Shown here one piece after another: positions 23,398 to 34,053 of a stretch of DNA of 64,000 nt (its first letter is position 1; every line of letters starts with the position of its first letter). Where the stretch lies: positions 186,001 through 250,000 of the forward strand of contig JAIVFI010000038.1 in NCBI GenBank assembly GCA_025558095.1, read 5' to 3'. Position numbers and translations under genes: made by a program. The notes beneath the pieces are model-generated. The model was not told the origin of the DNA. It saw only the letters and a program-made list of their open reading frames with translations, and did no database searches. The stretch comes from Hyaloraphidium curvatum (taxonomy: Eukaryota > Monoblepharomycota > Hyaloraphidiomycetes > Hyaloraphidiales > Hyaloraphidiaceae).

Positions 23398-25948
23398 ATG
23401 AGCCAGCGGCGCACGACACTAGGCGTGATCCAGGAACCGCAGCTCGGGAATCCCGCTCGGAGCGGAGGGGCAGCTGGGCAAATGGCGGCGGCAAAGGCGG
23501 TCGCCCAGACGACGGGCAGGCCGTCCTTCGCTCCTTCTCGGACCTCCAACGTGCGGCCCGGAATGGGAATGATCATGGACGGCATGGCAGGATTGTCTGT
23601 GGCCGGCCCACCGGCCCTTTTGGGTGGGAGGCAAACATCGAGCTTGGCCGGCGGGAACCGGTGGGCACCAGTCGGGAGCGCGTCGGCGCCGAGCCCTGAC
23701 CCTTCGATCAAGGCGGTCGAGCTCGTTTGCGCCGCGCCCGTCGTCGGCCTCGTTCGCGCAGCCGGTCATTACGAAGGAGCCGCGCCCGATACGAGACAAG
23801 GCATGGCAGGCCAACGCCATCCGCACGCTCATCAACTTCTTGCTCGGGGCCGGGTATCCACATCCTGTTTCGGCGAAAACGCTCCAGGCGCCCAGCCAGA
23901 AGGACTTTCAGTCCATTTTCAAGTTCCTGTACGCGCAGCTGGATCCCAAGTACGACTACCAGAAGAAGTTCGAGGAGGAAGTGCCGGGCATCATGAAGGG
24001 CCTGCGGTTCGTCATTGGCCCGGGGCCGTCGTGCGTAAGGTCAGGCTGACGTCCGGGGCTATAGCTACCCTTTTGCGGACCAGATCAGCAAGTCCCAGCT
24101 CGTATCGGTCGGATCAATGCACGCTTGGCCGTCGCTCCTGGCAGCGCTGACTTGGATGGTGGAGCTCATTGTGGTATTGTCCTGGCGGGATTCCATCCGG
24201 CCCTTTGCTGAGCTCGGTCGCCGCGCCAGGCATGTGACCAGATGGACGGAGACTCGGAGCTCGACGAGTTTGGAGGCAAGGTGGACGGCGTCAACGATCC
24301 TGCGCATGCGGAAAAGATCTTCTTCGAGTATTTGAGCAAAGCGTACGCCATCTTCCTGGCCGGTGACGACAACTACGACGCCATGGACTCGGAGTTGATC
24401 GCCAGCTTTGGTCGGTCTTCCGCTCTGCGCCTTTCTTCTGCCGAGCTCATAGTGTCTTGTTGCTGCCAGATCGAAAGAACGAACTGGTTATTCGCCAGAT
24501 CGAGCGCCTGAAGGCTGATAACGATGCCTTTGCTGCGGAGCTCCGGAACCTGAACGAAGGAGAGGTTGGATACGGCAATCCGGAGCACTGTTCGGCCTGA
24601 CCCCTGACGGGAATTCGTGCTCCAGGATCCTCTGCTCACGCTCGGCAAAGAACGGGATGGTCTGCAGCACGACAAGGAGAATTTCCAGAACTACCAGTCT
24701 CACCTCGAGAACAAGAAATCCAAGTCCTTGGAAGCGGCCCGCAAGGCAAGGGAGGATGCCGCACACGCGGGTGAGTTTGTCGTCCGCACGTCGGAATACG
24801 TCATTCAATGCATCCATCAGAATCGGAGCTGCAACAGCTCCACGGCGAACGGGACGCATTGCAGTCTGCGGTCGACTCGCAGGAGATCAGGCCGGAGGAT
24901 GTGGACCGCATGAACGCGGAGAAGGACCAGCTAGCCCAGCAGATCACAGGAGCGCAGGCGAAGGCGGAGGATGTGTCCAAGTCGGTTTGGGAGCGGGAGA
25001 TTGCCGTCCAGAAGCGGATGGATCAGGTGAGTTCCGCTGCAGTGCTACCCCGGGACCCACGGTTCATTCTCCCACACGCACAACCAGCTCGAGAAGCTGG
25101 TACAGGACTACAACGGCCTGTACTACCGCCTCAGTGCCATGGACACGTCCTTGGCGGGTTCAGACGTGAAGTTCGAGCTCGAAGTCAACGTTCACGCATC
25201 GAAGGCCGAGCTTGCCACGAACGTGGACTTGCGGGGAAAGATACGGGTGAGCCTTACTTGCATCTCGCGTAGGCCGCACAGCTGACGTGCTGTTTGGAAG
25301 CCATCTCTCCTCCGGCTCCAGGCGAAGCACAATGCCAACGCACATCGCTATGCCGACGAAAGCATAGCCTTGCAGGAAAAGCTGGATAGCCTAGCGGAGC
25401 AGATTAGCGACAAGATGGAGGAGCTCAAGGGTATCGAGGCCCGCATCAAGCGATTCAATGACCAGTACCTCGAGGAGAAAGAGGTCAGTTGAAGGCGCTC
25501 GCAATTGTTTTGCGCACGCAGCTGAAGAAAGCCCACCGAAGGCAATGGTCTCGGAGAACTCCGCCAACAGTGCCGAGGTCGAGCACATGGAGAACGAAAT
25601 CCAACGGATACGGATGGAAGCAACCAACGGCCTCTTGCAGAGCCAGCAAAGGGCGCAGAAGGTTACCATGGAGTACGTACCGTCCGGCTTGTACGCCACG
25701 GCATCTAACCCTCGCCGTTCAGGTACGACCAAAACCTGCGCAAATCCAACGAGCTGAAGGAGGAGGTCGCGAAGGAGATGTTCCGGGTCCTGGAAGATCT
25801 GATCTCCTTCAAGACCCACGTCGACACCTCCCTCGAGCGATTGCTCGCGGAGACCCAACTGGACTTCCAACCTTCTTTGACCGGCCCGGGACCGCGCACG
25901 CCGAGCAGACGAAGCAGCCGATCTTCATCCTTGAGCCGAGTACAATAG
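23398..25948 (+). CDS. NDC80: Kinetochore protein NDC80/HEC1
   Basis: Microtubule-binding subunit of the outer-kinetochore NDC80 complex. The basic, Ser/Gly-rich N-terminal tail starts MSQRRTTLGVIQEPQ. After an intron the calponin-homology domain reads RPIRDKAWQANAIRTLINFL, KTLQAPSQKDFQSIFKFLY, KKFEEEVPGIMKGLRF and MHAWPSLLAALTWMVELI; the phrase LQAPS-KDF is diagnostic. Long coiled-coil exons follow (LKADNDAFAAELRNLNEGE, ELQQLHGERDALQSAV, YADESIALQEKLDSLAEQI, VEHMENEIQRIRMEATNGLL). The last exon gives YDQNLRKSNELKEEVAKEMF and ends in a Ser/Arg tail SRVQ. About ten introns of 50-80 nt break the gene, several inside the coiled coil. It converges on ERGIC3 with 39 bases between stop codons. Confidence 0.92.
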
Positions 25949-25987
25949 TCGATACAATGTAGTCAGATCTTATCACACCATTCCACG

Positions 25988-27682
25988 TCAAGAGCTCTTG
26001 GTCAAGAGGTCCGCAGGCTTCTTGAGCCGCGTGTCCGCCGTCCATATCAGGCTGTCAACAAGCCCGGCCACGGTAAAGATACCGCCAACAACCGCACAAA
26101 CCCCCGTAAGGAACGATCCAAACGACTTGCGCGACTCTGCGTAGATCACGGTCATCGGAGAGATTTCAAAGTTGAAAAAGACACCTGGTTCGCAGGAATG
26201 AGAAACGGCACACCAGGGCCCGGGCTTCGACACGCTACCAGGTAGTCCGACGTGACCCCGGCCATCCGCGGACAGCGTCGACTTCTCATGCTCGGTCACG
26301 CTGTACTGATTCGTCGAAACGATGCTCCCGTTCATGTACTGGAACCTCGTGCCCACGACCTTGATGAAGTACTGATACATGTGCGAGGCTGGAGTGCGGG
26401 GTCAGAACTCAGCCAAAGGCGGAAGCGGAGCTGCACAAACAATCCGGCGAGGTCTTCACGATGCCATCCAAAGGATTGGCAAACGCAGCCACCTTGCCGA
26501 AATTGAGGTAGTGGATCACGTGTGACCAATCGTTCTTCGTTCCCTCCCCTCCTTGCTGCTGAACAAAGGAATGGATGTCGTGGACGTGCATATGCGCTTG
26601 TTGGAACGATTTTCCCCTGCGCGGGTTCAGAGCCAGGAAGTTGGGAGGCGGGAGACGTTGCTCACGGCGCAAAATGCATGTTGCCCGCGACACGATTGAC
26701 TTCGACGTGTCCGTTTATGTTGCAGCCCTCGCCGGCCTGCTGCTTGACCTTGTCGACGTAGCCTTCCCGCAGGCACTACGAGACGGTGCGGAGCGTGACG
26801 AAAGCGCGATTATACTTGCGGCTAAATCCCATACCTGCTCGACTTCCTCGGGCCTGTTGAAGCTCCACCCTTTCCTCTGGTAGGCCTCGCGAACCTCGTC
26901 GCACGTGTTGCAGCACCCCTTTGGGTTCTCCTCCGTAGGTTTGGGGACCCCTCCATAGCAATCACCGCAATAGGAGGCGTCCAATGCTTTGGAGGTCAAG
27001 TTGGGCGTCGCCGCGTGCCCAATCTCTACGTTACCGCGCTTGTCAATGGCCGTCACCTTCGCAAGGACTTGCGTCCCACCTCCTTTTGTCTCGGCGATCT
27101 TGGCCCCACTGCGATCCAGCCGAACCTTGAATATAGAGTGCGAGATGTCGTTTTGCTGCTCGGACGTTAGACGCGACGACCGACGACGAGGATCGCCACA
27201 AAGTACCTGCTCTCCAGCAACGTCCATTACATCCACGCCCACCACTGCCCTCGAATCGGTGAGACAAGCTCCCGACGGTCCTGTGTGACTGGTACCCACA
27301 AACGCACGGAACGTGGGGAAAGGTGATGTTCATCTCGATCCACAGCTTGTCCTTCCGGTTCTTCTCCACCACCATCGACGCCACCAATGTGGTCGATCTG
27401 TACTCCAGAAACTCGGATATGATCAAAATGGCGATGAAGAACGCGCTCGCAAGCGTGACTGGAGTTGACAGGAGTCGCTTAGGTCCGAAGCCCGTAGCCA
27501 GCACGCGCAGCGGCCCCAAGGAAGAGGTAGTCGTACGTACGGAACGCTCCAGAAGTCGTTTGAACCCGAAAGTCCTGCGTGCACGCGGACATTGGTTCTC
27601 AGGAGTGCGTCCCAGGTCCCGCCCGCGAAAGCTTCACCTCCATCGGCTTCGAGTAAGCGTCAAACTTCTTCACAGCCTCCAT
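25988..27682 (-). CDS. ERGIC3: ER-Golgi intermediate compartment protein 3 (Erv46)
   Basis: Cycling COPII cargo receptor, normally paired with Erv41. Start chosen at MEAVKKFDAYSKPME, the family N-terminus; an in-frame Met 21 codons upstream (27745) is possible. After an intron come the first membrane segment (TLASAFFIAILIISEFLEY) and the lumenal domain with WIEMNITFPHVPC, TPNLTSKALDASYCGDCYGG and GCCNTCDEVREAYQRKGW, the conserved Cys clusters of Erv46. QYFIKVVGTRFQYMNGSIV and VFFNFEISPMTVIYAESRKS precede the second membrane segment FLTGVCAVVGGIFTVAGLVDS. The tail ends KKPADLLTKSS. Six or more short introns. It diverges from MCTS1. Confidence 0.93.
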
Positions 27683-27849
27683 AATGGAGGATTGCGATAT
27701 AGAATCGCTGCTCTGGCCGACATTGCGGTGTCGGAGGCCAGACATAGAGGGGGGACGTCGCGGACTGTCGCGATGACGATCAACGCCGGCGCTGTGACGA
27801 CGCCGGGGAGACGACGAGCGCGTCAACACCTGAGGGGCGCCCCGCAACG

Positions 27850-28686
27850 ATGTTCCGCAAGTGAGAACGTGATGAGGGGCCGTGCTGCGCGTAATTGAAT
27901 TTGCTTTGCAGATTCAGCTACAAGGACGATGTGACTGGACAGAGCCAGGTCCGGAGAGACCGTGCACCTGTCGACTCCCCTCAAATGCCGCCTCCTAGGT
28001 CAAATCTTCCGTGCAGCGGGGCATTCGGGCCAAGATATTGGACCTTTATCCTGCTCTCACCCCCTTCATTGACGATTTGCTGCCGAAGAAGTCTCCGCTG
28101 GTGGTTGCCAAGTGGTGGGTGCTCTCGAACTCTCTTGAACGGCACATGAACGTCTCTTCCAGCCCCGACCACATTAATCTGGTGACCGTGGACCAGCAAA
28201 TCCATTTCTTCAACGTCTACGATGGCCCCTATCTCCCGCTTCTCCGTCTCCTGCACGAATGTGGGCCGAACGTGCCGCTGTTCGAAGCCGGGAGTGCTTA
28301 CACGTGTGCTACACCATTCTACAAAGACCCCGATATCATGGTTCGGGTGCAGGTCGATCGCGGAGCCGTCAAGTTCCTTCTCGGCGGCGCCAACATCATG
28401 TGCCCCGGCCTGACGTCCAAAGGAGCCAGGCTGCCGGACGAGGATTACCCAGTTGGCACACCCGTTGCGGTGTACGTCGAGGGCAAGGAACATGCCCTTG
28501 CCGTCGGCGTGACCAAGATGACGATCTCCGACATGTGAGCGCGGCCAGGCCGAGGGCAAAGTCCACTCTGACGCCGCCCTCCACAGAAAATCCATCAACA
28601 AGGGTGTCGGGGTCGAGGTCTACCATTGCCTGGCTGATGGTCTCTGGGTATGGGCTACCACGCAACTGATCAATGTCGGAACCTGA
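27850..28686 (+). CDS. MCTS1: MCTS1 / Tma20, PUA-domain translation factor
   Basis: Works with DENR/Tma22 to recycle 40S subunits and support re-initiation. Exon 1 is only MFRK, joined by a 61-nt intron (GTGAGA to TTTGCAG) to FSYKDDVTGQSQV, matching the family start. The next exon carries RAKILDLYPALTPFIDDLLP and FNVYDGPYLPLLRLLHECGP. The PUA domain follows: VDRGAVKFLLGGANIMCPGL and VYVEGKEHALAVGVTKMTIS. The last exon gives KSINKGVGVEVYHCLADGLW, ending INVGT. A segment of about 25 residues between LRLLHECGP and VQVDRGAVKF is close to the human spacing. It converges with C1D, with 47 bases between stop codons. Confidence 0.93.
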
Positions 28687-28733
28687 CGCCCAACCCCGAC
28701 CCAGGCCAACGGAAAGGGGACTGGCACGTAGGG

Positions 28734-29181
28734 TCACTCCGGCGCATCGGCTCGCTTCGCCTCCTTGAGCGCCGCAGTGAGAAAGCGCTTTGCTGCGTCC
28801 TTGTCGATCTTCATCGTCGGTTTGTGCGACCCCTCCGCGGTAGCAACCTTGATGAAGTAGGACTTGATCCGGTCGAGCTCGCCCTTCACCTGATGTTCCT
28901 TTGGGTTGAGGCCGTTGGTCTTCAAATACACTGCGAGACCGAGGTCATGCTAGCTCGGCACAACCGTACGACGTCGACGAACCGTAGAAGAGCGTCGCGA
29001 TGGAGAACGCGAGGGTGGAGGTCAGTTTGGCGGATTCGAGGGGCTGCAGGTCCGCCAAATGGTCCGCCAGGTCGCTTTCGAGGAGAGACTCCAGATGCTG
29101 CTCAATCTCGGAGACCGCAGTCTCCAGGCCTTCCAGGTGCTCGACGAGCTCCTCGTCCGACATCGAAAGCAAGGCACCCAA
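28734..29181 (-). CDS. C1D: C1D / Rrp47-like nuclear exosome cofactor
   Basis: Sas10/C1D-family protein that binds RNA and the exosome subunit Rrp6 in 3' maturation of 5.8S rRNA and snoRNAs. Two exons. Exon 1 starts MGALLSMSDEELVEHLEGLE (a second Met at 29163 is equally possible), and contains LESAKLTSTLAFSIATLFY. A 52-nt intron joins to VYLKTNGLNPKEHQVKGELD, the family hallmark GxNPKEHxVKxELxR, then IKSYFIKVATAEG and KIDKDAAKRFLTAALKEAKR. About 130 residues, normal for C1D. It diverges from AK6 with 76 bases between starts. Confidence 0.92.
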
Positions 29182-29257
29182 TGTTTACAGCGGCGCCGCG
29201 CGGCGTCGATTGACTCGTCGTCATCCCGATCAAACGCACATACTCTGCAAACTCATA

Positions 29258-29940
29258 ATGAAGCGGAAACCGGAAGCGACGGACAGCGCGGGAACACCGT
29301 CTTCCGCCGAGCCGGTGCGCCTGCCGAACATTCTGATCACGGGGACGCCCGGGACGGGCAAGACGACGACGAGCGAGATGCTGCAGATCGCCGTGCCCGG
29401 CATGCGCCATGTGAACGTGGGGGCGCTTGTGAAGGACAAGGGCCTGCACTATGGATGGGACGACGAGTGGGAGAGCTGGATCCTGGACGAGGACAAGCTG
29501 GTGGACGAGCTGGAGCCGATCTTGCAACGAGGGGGCCAGATTGTCGACCACCACGGGTGCGATTTCTTACCGGAGGAACTCATTGAGCTCGTTGTGGTTC
29601 TGCGCACGGATAACTCGATTCTGGGCAAGCGGCTGGATGACAGGTGGCATCTCTGGGCGGGTTTGGGCCCACGGTCCGCTCACGGTCGTCTTGCAGGGGC
29701 TATTCCGAGCGCAAAGTCACCGAGAACATTGAGGCCGAGATCATGCAGGTCGTTCTCGAGGAGGCGCGGGAAGCATTTCCGGTCGAGAAGATACTGGAGC
29801 TCGAATCCAACTCTCTCCACGACATGGAGGAGAACGTCGCCCGTCTTCGCAGCTGGATTGGGTCGTGGCGGACGCCAAAACGGACTAAAGCCGCAGAAAG
29901 GGACAGCAGCGGCGACGATGGCGGCGATGATGACGTGTAA
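29258..29940 (+). CDS. AK6: Adenylate kinase isoenzyme 6 / Fap7
   Basis: Nuclear P-loop NMP kinase/ATPase that acts with Rps14 in 18S rRNA maturation. Start MKRKPEATDSAG with a short extension before NILITGTPGTGKTTTSEMLQ (Walker A GTPGTGKTT at about residues 29-37). Then HVNVGALVKDKGLHYGWDDE, ILDEDKLVDELEP, GGQIVDHHGCDFLP (Walker B/lid region) and VVLRTDNSILGKRLDDR follow. One intron (29643-29695) leads to GYSERKVTENIEAEIMQVVL and an acidic tail ending GDDGGDDDV. Sequence order and length match Fap7/hCINAP. Confidence 0.95.
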
Positions 29941-29988
29941 AGCCGTCTTTATATCTGGTAGCACACGAGGGACCGATGAAATCCACCT

Positions 29989-31194
29989 TCAAGCCATGCA
30001 GATCAGAGGGAATACCCCTTCGACCCCAGCCTGTCCGTTGCGAGGCAAGTGCCTGCCAAGCGCCCACCTGGAGAGCTGCATGTCAACCCAAAGACAGGCG
30101 CAGAGCCCGCAAGCGACGCACCCATCAAGATACTCCGTGATCACCATAACTTTGTCTCCAACAGTGAGCGTCAGCTCGTCCTGGAAAGCCGTCAGCATCG
30201 GATCCAATCGGTTCACGGCCGGTCTTGCCTTTTCCACCGCCCTGTAGTTCCGCACGCACGTCATGGTCCGAACCCCCGGCGTTGGCGTCGCGGCCGGCGC
30301 CTGCGGCGGAGCGGCTGCGACAGCGCCGGTACTAGGCGTTCCCGAGGCAGCCGCAAGACTGGCCGCGGCGGGCAGGGGCTGTGCGATCGCGGTGGTGGGC
30401 GGCAGGGTCGCAGGAGCCATCTGCGCCGTCGCAGCCATCACGTAGTCATCCGGCCTGCCTGCCATCTGGGGCTGCGTACGCGCAACTGGGGAGGGTTGCG
30501 AAGCCTTGCCCTTCTTTCCCCTCCCCCCGGCATCCTCGCGCATTGCGTCCCTGGCCCCCGCAGCAAAGAACCACACCGCGAGCGCGAGGACCGTGCCCCC
30601 GGCGATGCCCACGACGATCCACTGCACAAGGCCCGCCAATTTCTTCAACGGATCGCTAGCAGGAAGCTTCTGGAACTCGAGCAGCACGTCGGCAAACATG
30701 GCAGCGCCCAGCCCGCACAGCACCAAGGCGCATGCGACCGCGAGCGCCCCGGACAGGGAGCATACGTTGGTGTCGTGGGCATCGCGCCTTTGGCTGGTGG
30801 AGCTCGCAACCTTTGCAGCGCGATTCCGGCGCCAGTCGTCGACAACGATGGCGAGGAGGCCGAGCACGAGGGCGGTCGAAACCACGGCAACGGTCAGGGC
30901 AAACGTCCAATCGATGGCGAAGAGACCAAACTCCCAGACGTAGATGACTCCTGCCGCACCGATGGCAAAGCTGGTGAACCAGGCGGCCCAGGGCCACACC
31001 CGGCGGCGGGGGACTGCTAGGGCCGCAAGGGCTCCCAGGAGCACGGCGGCCCCCGACACCCCGAGGAGGACCCAGAGGATCAGGAAAGCCTGCCTCGAGT
31101 TGACCCTTTGCGTCCACAAGTAGCCAGTTGCGTTCACAAGGGCCGACGCGGCGAAGCCCGCCAGGAGCCAGGACGCCTGGAATGTGGTCAACAT
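29989..31194 (-). CDS. Six-pass membrane protein with C-terminal SH3 domain (Sho1-like)
   Basis: Starts MLTTFQASWLLAGFAASALV. Hydrophobic segments lie at roughly residues 7-27, 37-62, 67-92, 95-118, 146-172 and 190-217, i.e. six predicted membrane spans. A basic, Pro/Ala-rich linker (GRGKKGKASQPSP, then runs of A/P/T) follows. The end is an SH3 domain: VRNYRAVEKARPAVNRLDPM, DELTLTVGDKVMVITEYLDG and, after a short intron at about 30072-30128, DGWALGRHLPRNGQAGVEGV and FPL (ALYDY-, DGW- and GVFP-type elements). Fungal Sho1, an osmosensing scaffold, has four spans plus SH3, so the plan is similar but not identical. Role at the plasma membrane in signalling is inference. No family name is assigned. 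Confidence 0.75.
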   Translation of the reverse strand: MLTTFQASWLLAGFAASALVNATGYLWTQRVNSRQAFLILWVLLGVSGAAVLLGALAALAVPRRRVWPWAAWFTSFAIGAAGVIYVWEFGLFAIDWTFALTVAVVSTALVLGLLAIVVDDWRRNRAAKVASSTSQRRDAHDTNVCSLSGALAVACALVLCGLGAAMFADVLLEFQKLPASDPLKKLAGLVQWIVVGIAGGTVLALAVWFFAAGARDAMREDAGGRGKKGKASQPSPVARTQPQMAGRPDDYVMAATAQMAPATLPPTTAIAQPLPAAASLAAASGTPSTGAVAAAPPQAPAATPTPGVRTMTCVRNYRAVEKARPAVNRLDPMLTAFQDELTLTVGDKVMVITEYLDGCVACGLCACLWVDMQLSRWALGRHLPRNGQAGVEGVFPLICMA

Positions 31195-31416
31195 GGTTCC
31201 TAACCGGGGGTCCGTTCAGCCGCGTGGGCGCTGCGTCCGGCCAGGCAACGCGGCGCCGGCTCCGCCTTCCTCAGACTTTTCAATCCGAAGCGGAGGATGC
31301 GGCGGACGCAGCCTCGATCGGCTTGTCGAGCCTCTGTTTGTGGACCCAGCACAACAGTGCACCGCCGGCAGTCACCAGCCACCTGGAGCCGCACTTCAAC
31401 CGCTTGGGTGCGCGTC

Positions 31417-34053
31417 ATGGAATCATGGGACCTCGAGCACGAGCTCGAGGCGTATTTCATGACCCAGGCAGACGCTGCGCTCCTGAGGCAATGTCGGGAT
31501 GCGTATCAGGGCCGCTTTGAGCCGGGGACTGGAGGATCCGGATTCGACGCGCTCGAGGAACGCGCGGCCGTCTTGGCGGAAGACTTGGAGACCACCGCAG
31601 ATAGAGCGATCCCTGCTGCAAAAGGTCTCCTTTATGTCGCGCTAGGTACGCGGGCAATGCGGTTCGGTGGAGGCCGTACAAAGTACCCGCACGCAGGTAC
31701 CTACGGCGCCGGGATCGAACGAGAGGAATGGATCCAACGCGTGCGCACCGGGACCGCACTGCTGGAAGCTCTCGGAGTCTTCAGCTTTCACATGGACTAC
31801 GTGTGCGGCTTTGCAAAGTCGCCGAACCCGGCGCTAGATTTCCTTGACGTCGACCCCATGGAAAAGCCGGAGTCGACGTCATCGCGCTCCTTCAGCCTTT
31901 CGCTGGCCTTTCTTTTCGTTTTCCTCGCCGTCGACGTGGATCGCAGAGAGGCCACGCGCGACCCTAGCCTAGGTTCGGCACCCTCGAACCCATCTCGTGT
32001 GTGGCCACCGACGCTATGCTCTCCAGATCCGGGCTATGTCTCTGTCCTGGTTTCTATTGCGTCGTCTGTGTGCCGTCTGTTGCTGCTTTTGGCGGAAAAG
32101 AGCAAGGACGATCCCAGAATACGAAAGGTACGTCGATTCTTTGGTTCGAGCCTGCGCTGCTGACACGCAGAATGGAAAGGCTCTGATGGTGCTGAAAAGC
32201 GTGCTGCGCATTGTCGTTTCTTCGAAGGAGGTTCGAGAAGCCCTGAAACCGGTGCGCTTCGCCCTGGAGGGCCTTTCTACCGTAGAAGCGGAGACCGAAT
32301 CCTCGCAGTATGTGTCGCCGGCGGACTACTCTCGCTTCGTAGCTGCCACGCGGGTCAGGTACCCTAGCGTGGTTTTGCCCGAGCTGAAGGAGCTGTTCAG
32401 TCTCGATCTTCCCTGGCACTTTCTCCCCGGTGTCAATGAAGACGATCGGCTCGAAGCGCCACCAGACGAACAGGAATCGCTTCAAAACGAGCTGCTCAGT
32501 CCCACCATGGCGGTCGCGGAAGCGGCACGGGCTTTTGCGTCTCGTACGGGCCTGCGCGTGGACGACGTCCAGGTTGCCAGGGAAAGGCTCGGGCAGCTGC
32601 GCGCCGGTTATGGACTCATGGATTCTGCGGCGGGGTCCGAGTTGCCTGCCTTTCGTGGCCTTGGATTGGCACACGGATCTTACCTGCAGGCAGGAGATGA
32701 ACTTTACGTGTGTTGCGATTGCGCCGCGATTTTCCGCACTCCGTTATTTAAACGTGCCGTTCGCAGGAGACCCTGCTTCCTGATCTTCCAGCACTGTTGG
32801 GTGTTCTAATCCGGATTCTCTACTACACGAATCTGGGACAGCAGCAAGAACTAGCGTCCGCGGCGTCGCTTGAGCTGTCTTCCGCGGCTGGTGCCGAGCC
32901 AGTCCAAGATGATCTTCAATCCGGGGCCGCCAAACGACAAGCTGCGTCCGTGTTCGAAGCCATGTCTGCACGAGAAGCTGTTAGCAACGCTGTCGCTTCG
33001 ATTGTTCTCGACCTCATGAGAGTGTCGAAACGAACGCGTAAGGCGCTCTCGTTGTTCCTCGGTCGCCTCTAACTGGTTGCCTGTGCAGATTTTCTGCGCT
33101 TGGAACATGTGTGTCAAATCCTGCACGACAACAATGGCCCCATCCTTATTCTCAAGCTGCTGAGCACTTGGTTTCAGCCTAGGACGGACGCGGCGCAAGC
33201 ATACCCAGGTCCGCAGACCGTTACGGATGCTCCCGCGGACGTCGATGCCGCCGCCGGATCCGGGCTTGCAGGATTGCCAAAATGGTTGCAGCGGCGAGTC
33301 ACGCCGGAGGATCTCTGGTAAGAAACGTGCCTTTGGCATCAGCAGCAGTCTGCTTAGCGCGCACGTGCAGCACCTTCCCGGTAGGAGCTGCTCCAGAAGA
33401 CGAACTGGTGCCACATCGGCGGAACTTGTCCACGTCGTGCTTGTTGCTTGGCGCACTTCATCATCTGACGAAAAGGCGGCCCACCCGAATCGCGGCGCTG
33501 GTGCAGTGGAAGGCTTCGGCGGTACTAAAGCGCATCCTGCGCGTGGAGCATGACGAGCTGCGTGTTCGGGCGCTCAAGATATTGAAGAGCCAGCTTCCGT
33601 ATCTGGGAAAGAAGTGGCGAAATGGTGTGTGCTTTCTCCCTCTTGCCGACGTTCTTCGTTGCCTGACATCATTTAGCAAACATGAGAGTCATTACTGCCA
33701 TCTACTTGCATTTGGGCTTGGATTTTGCCGAGTTGACCGACCGGGACGAACCGAGCGGGACTGACGGCGAGCCGGTGTCCGCAGACGACGAAGTCCTGCG
33801 CAGCGTCGTCTCGTTCTACCATTCACGACGCTTTCCGTACATCACGGGGGCGCAAAAGGATGCGGCGGCTCCGTACCTCCCAGACGTGAACCTCGCGTGG
33901 AACTTAAACGGGCCGCAAGTGGCCTTCCACGACGACATCGAGCTCCCCGACCCTGCCGTGCTCGACCGCCCACTACCGTGGTGGCCTCCTGTTGACTGCA
34001 ACGACTTCGCAGACTCCCGGCATGAGGTCACGAGGCCTCCAGCAACTGGCTGA
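31417..34053 (+). CDS. Striatin-interacting protein STRIP / Far11
   Basis: Core scaffold of the STRIPAK PP2A complex (fungal Far11, animal STRIP1/2). Start MESWDLEHELEAYFMTQAD (N1221-type domain), then ETTADRAIPAAKGLLYVAL and EEWIQRVRTGTALLEALGVF. Middle exons include NGKALMVLKSVLRIVVSSKE and LPDLPALLGVLIRILYYTNL. The C-terminal part carries LEHVCQILHDNNGPILILKL, LLLGALHHLTKRRPTRIAAL, VLKRILRVEHDELRVRALKI, SQLPYLGKKWRN and MRVITAIYLHLGLDF, all in the STRIP order. It ends HEVTRPPATG. About seven short introns. Its last 26 coding bases overlap the coding end of the URB2-like gene on the other strand. Confidence 0.87.
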
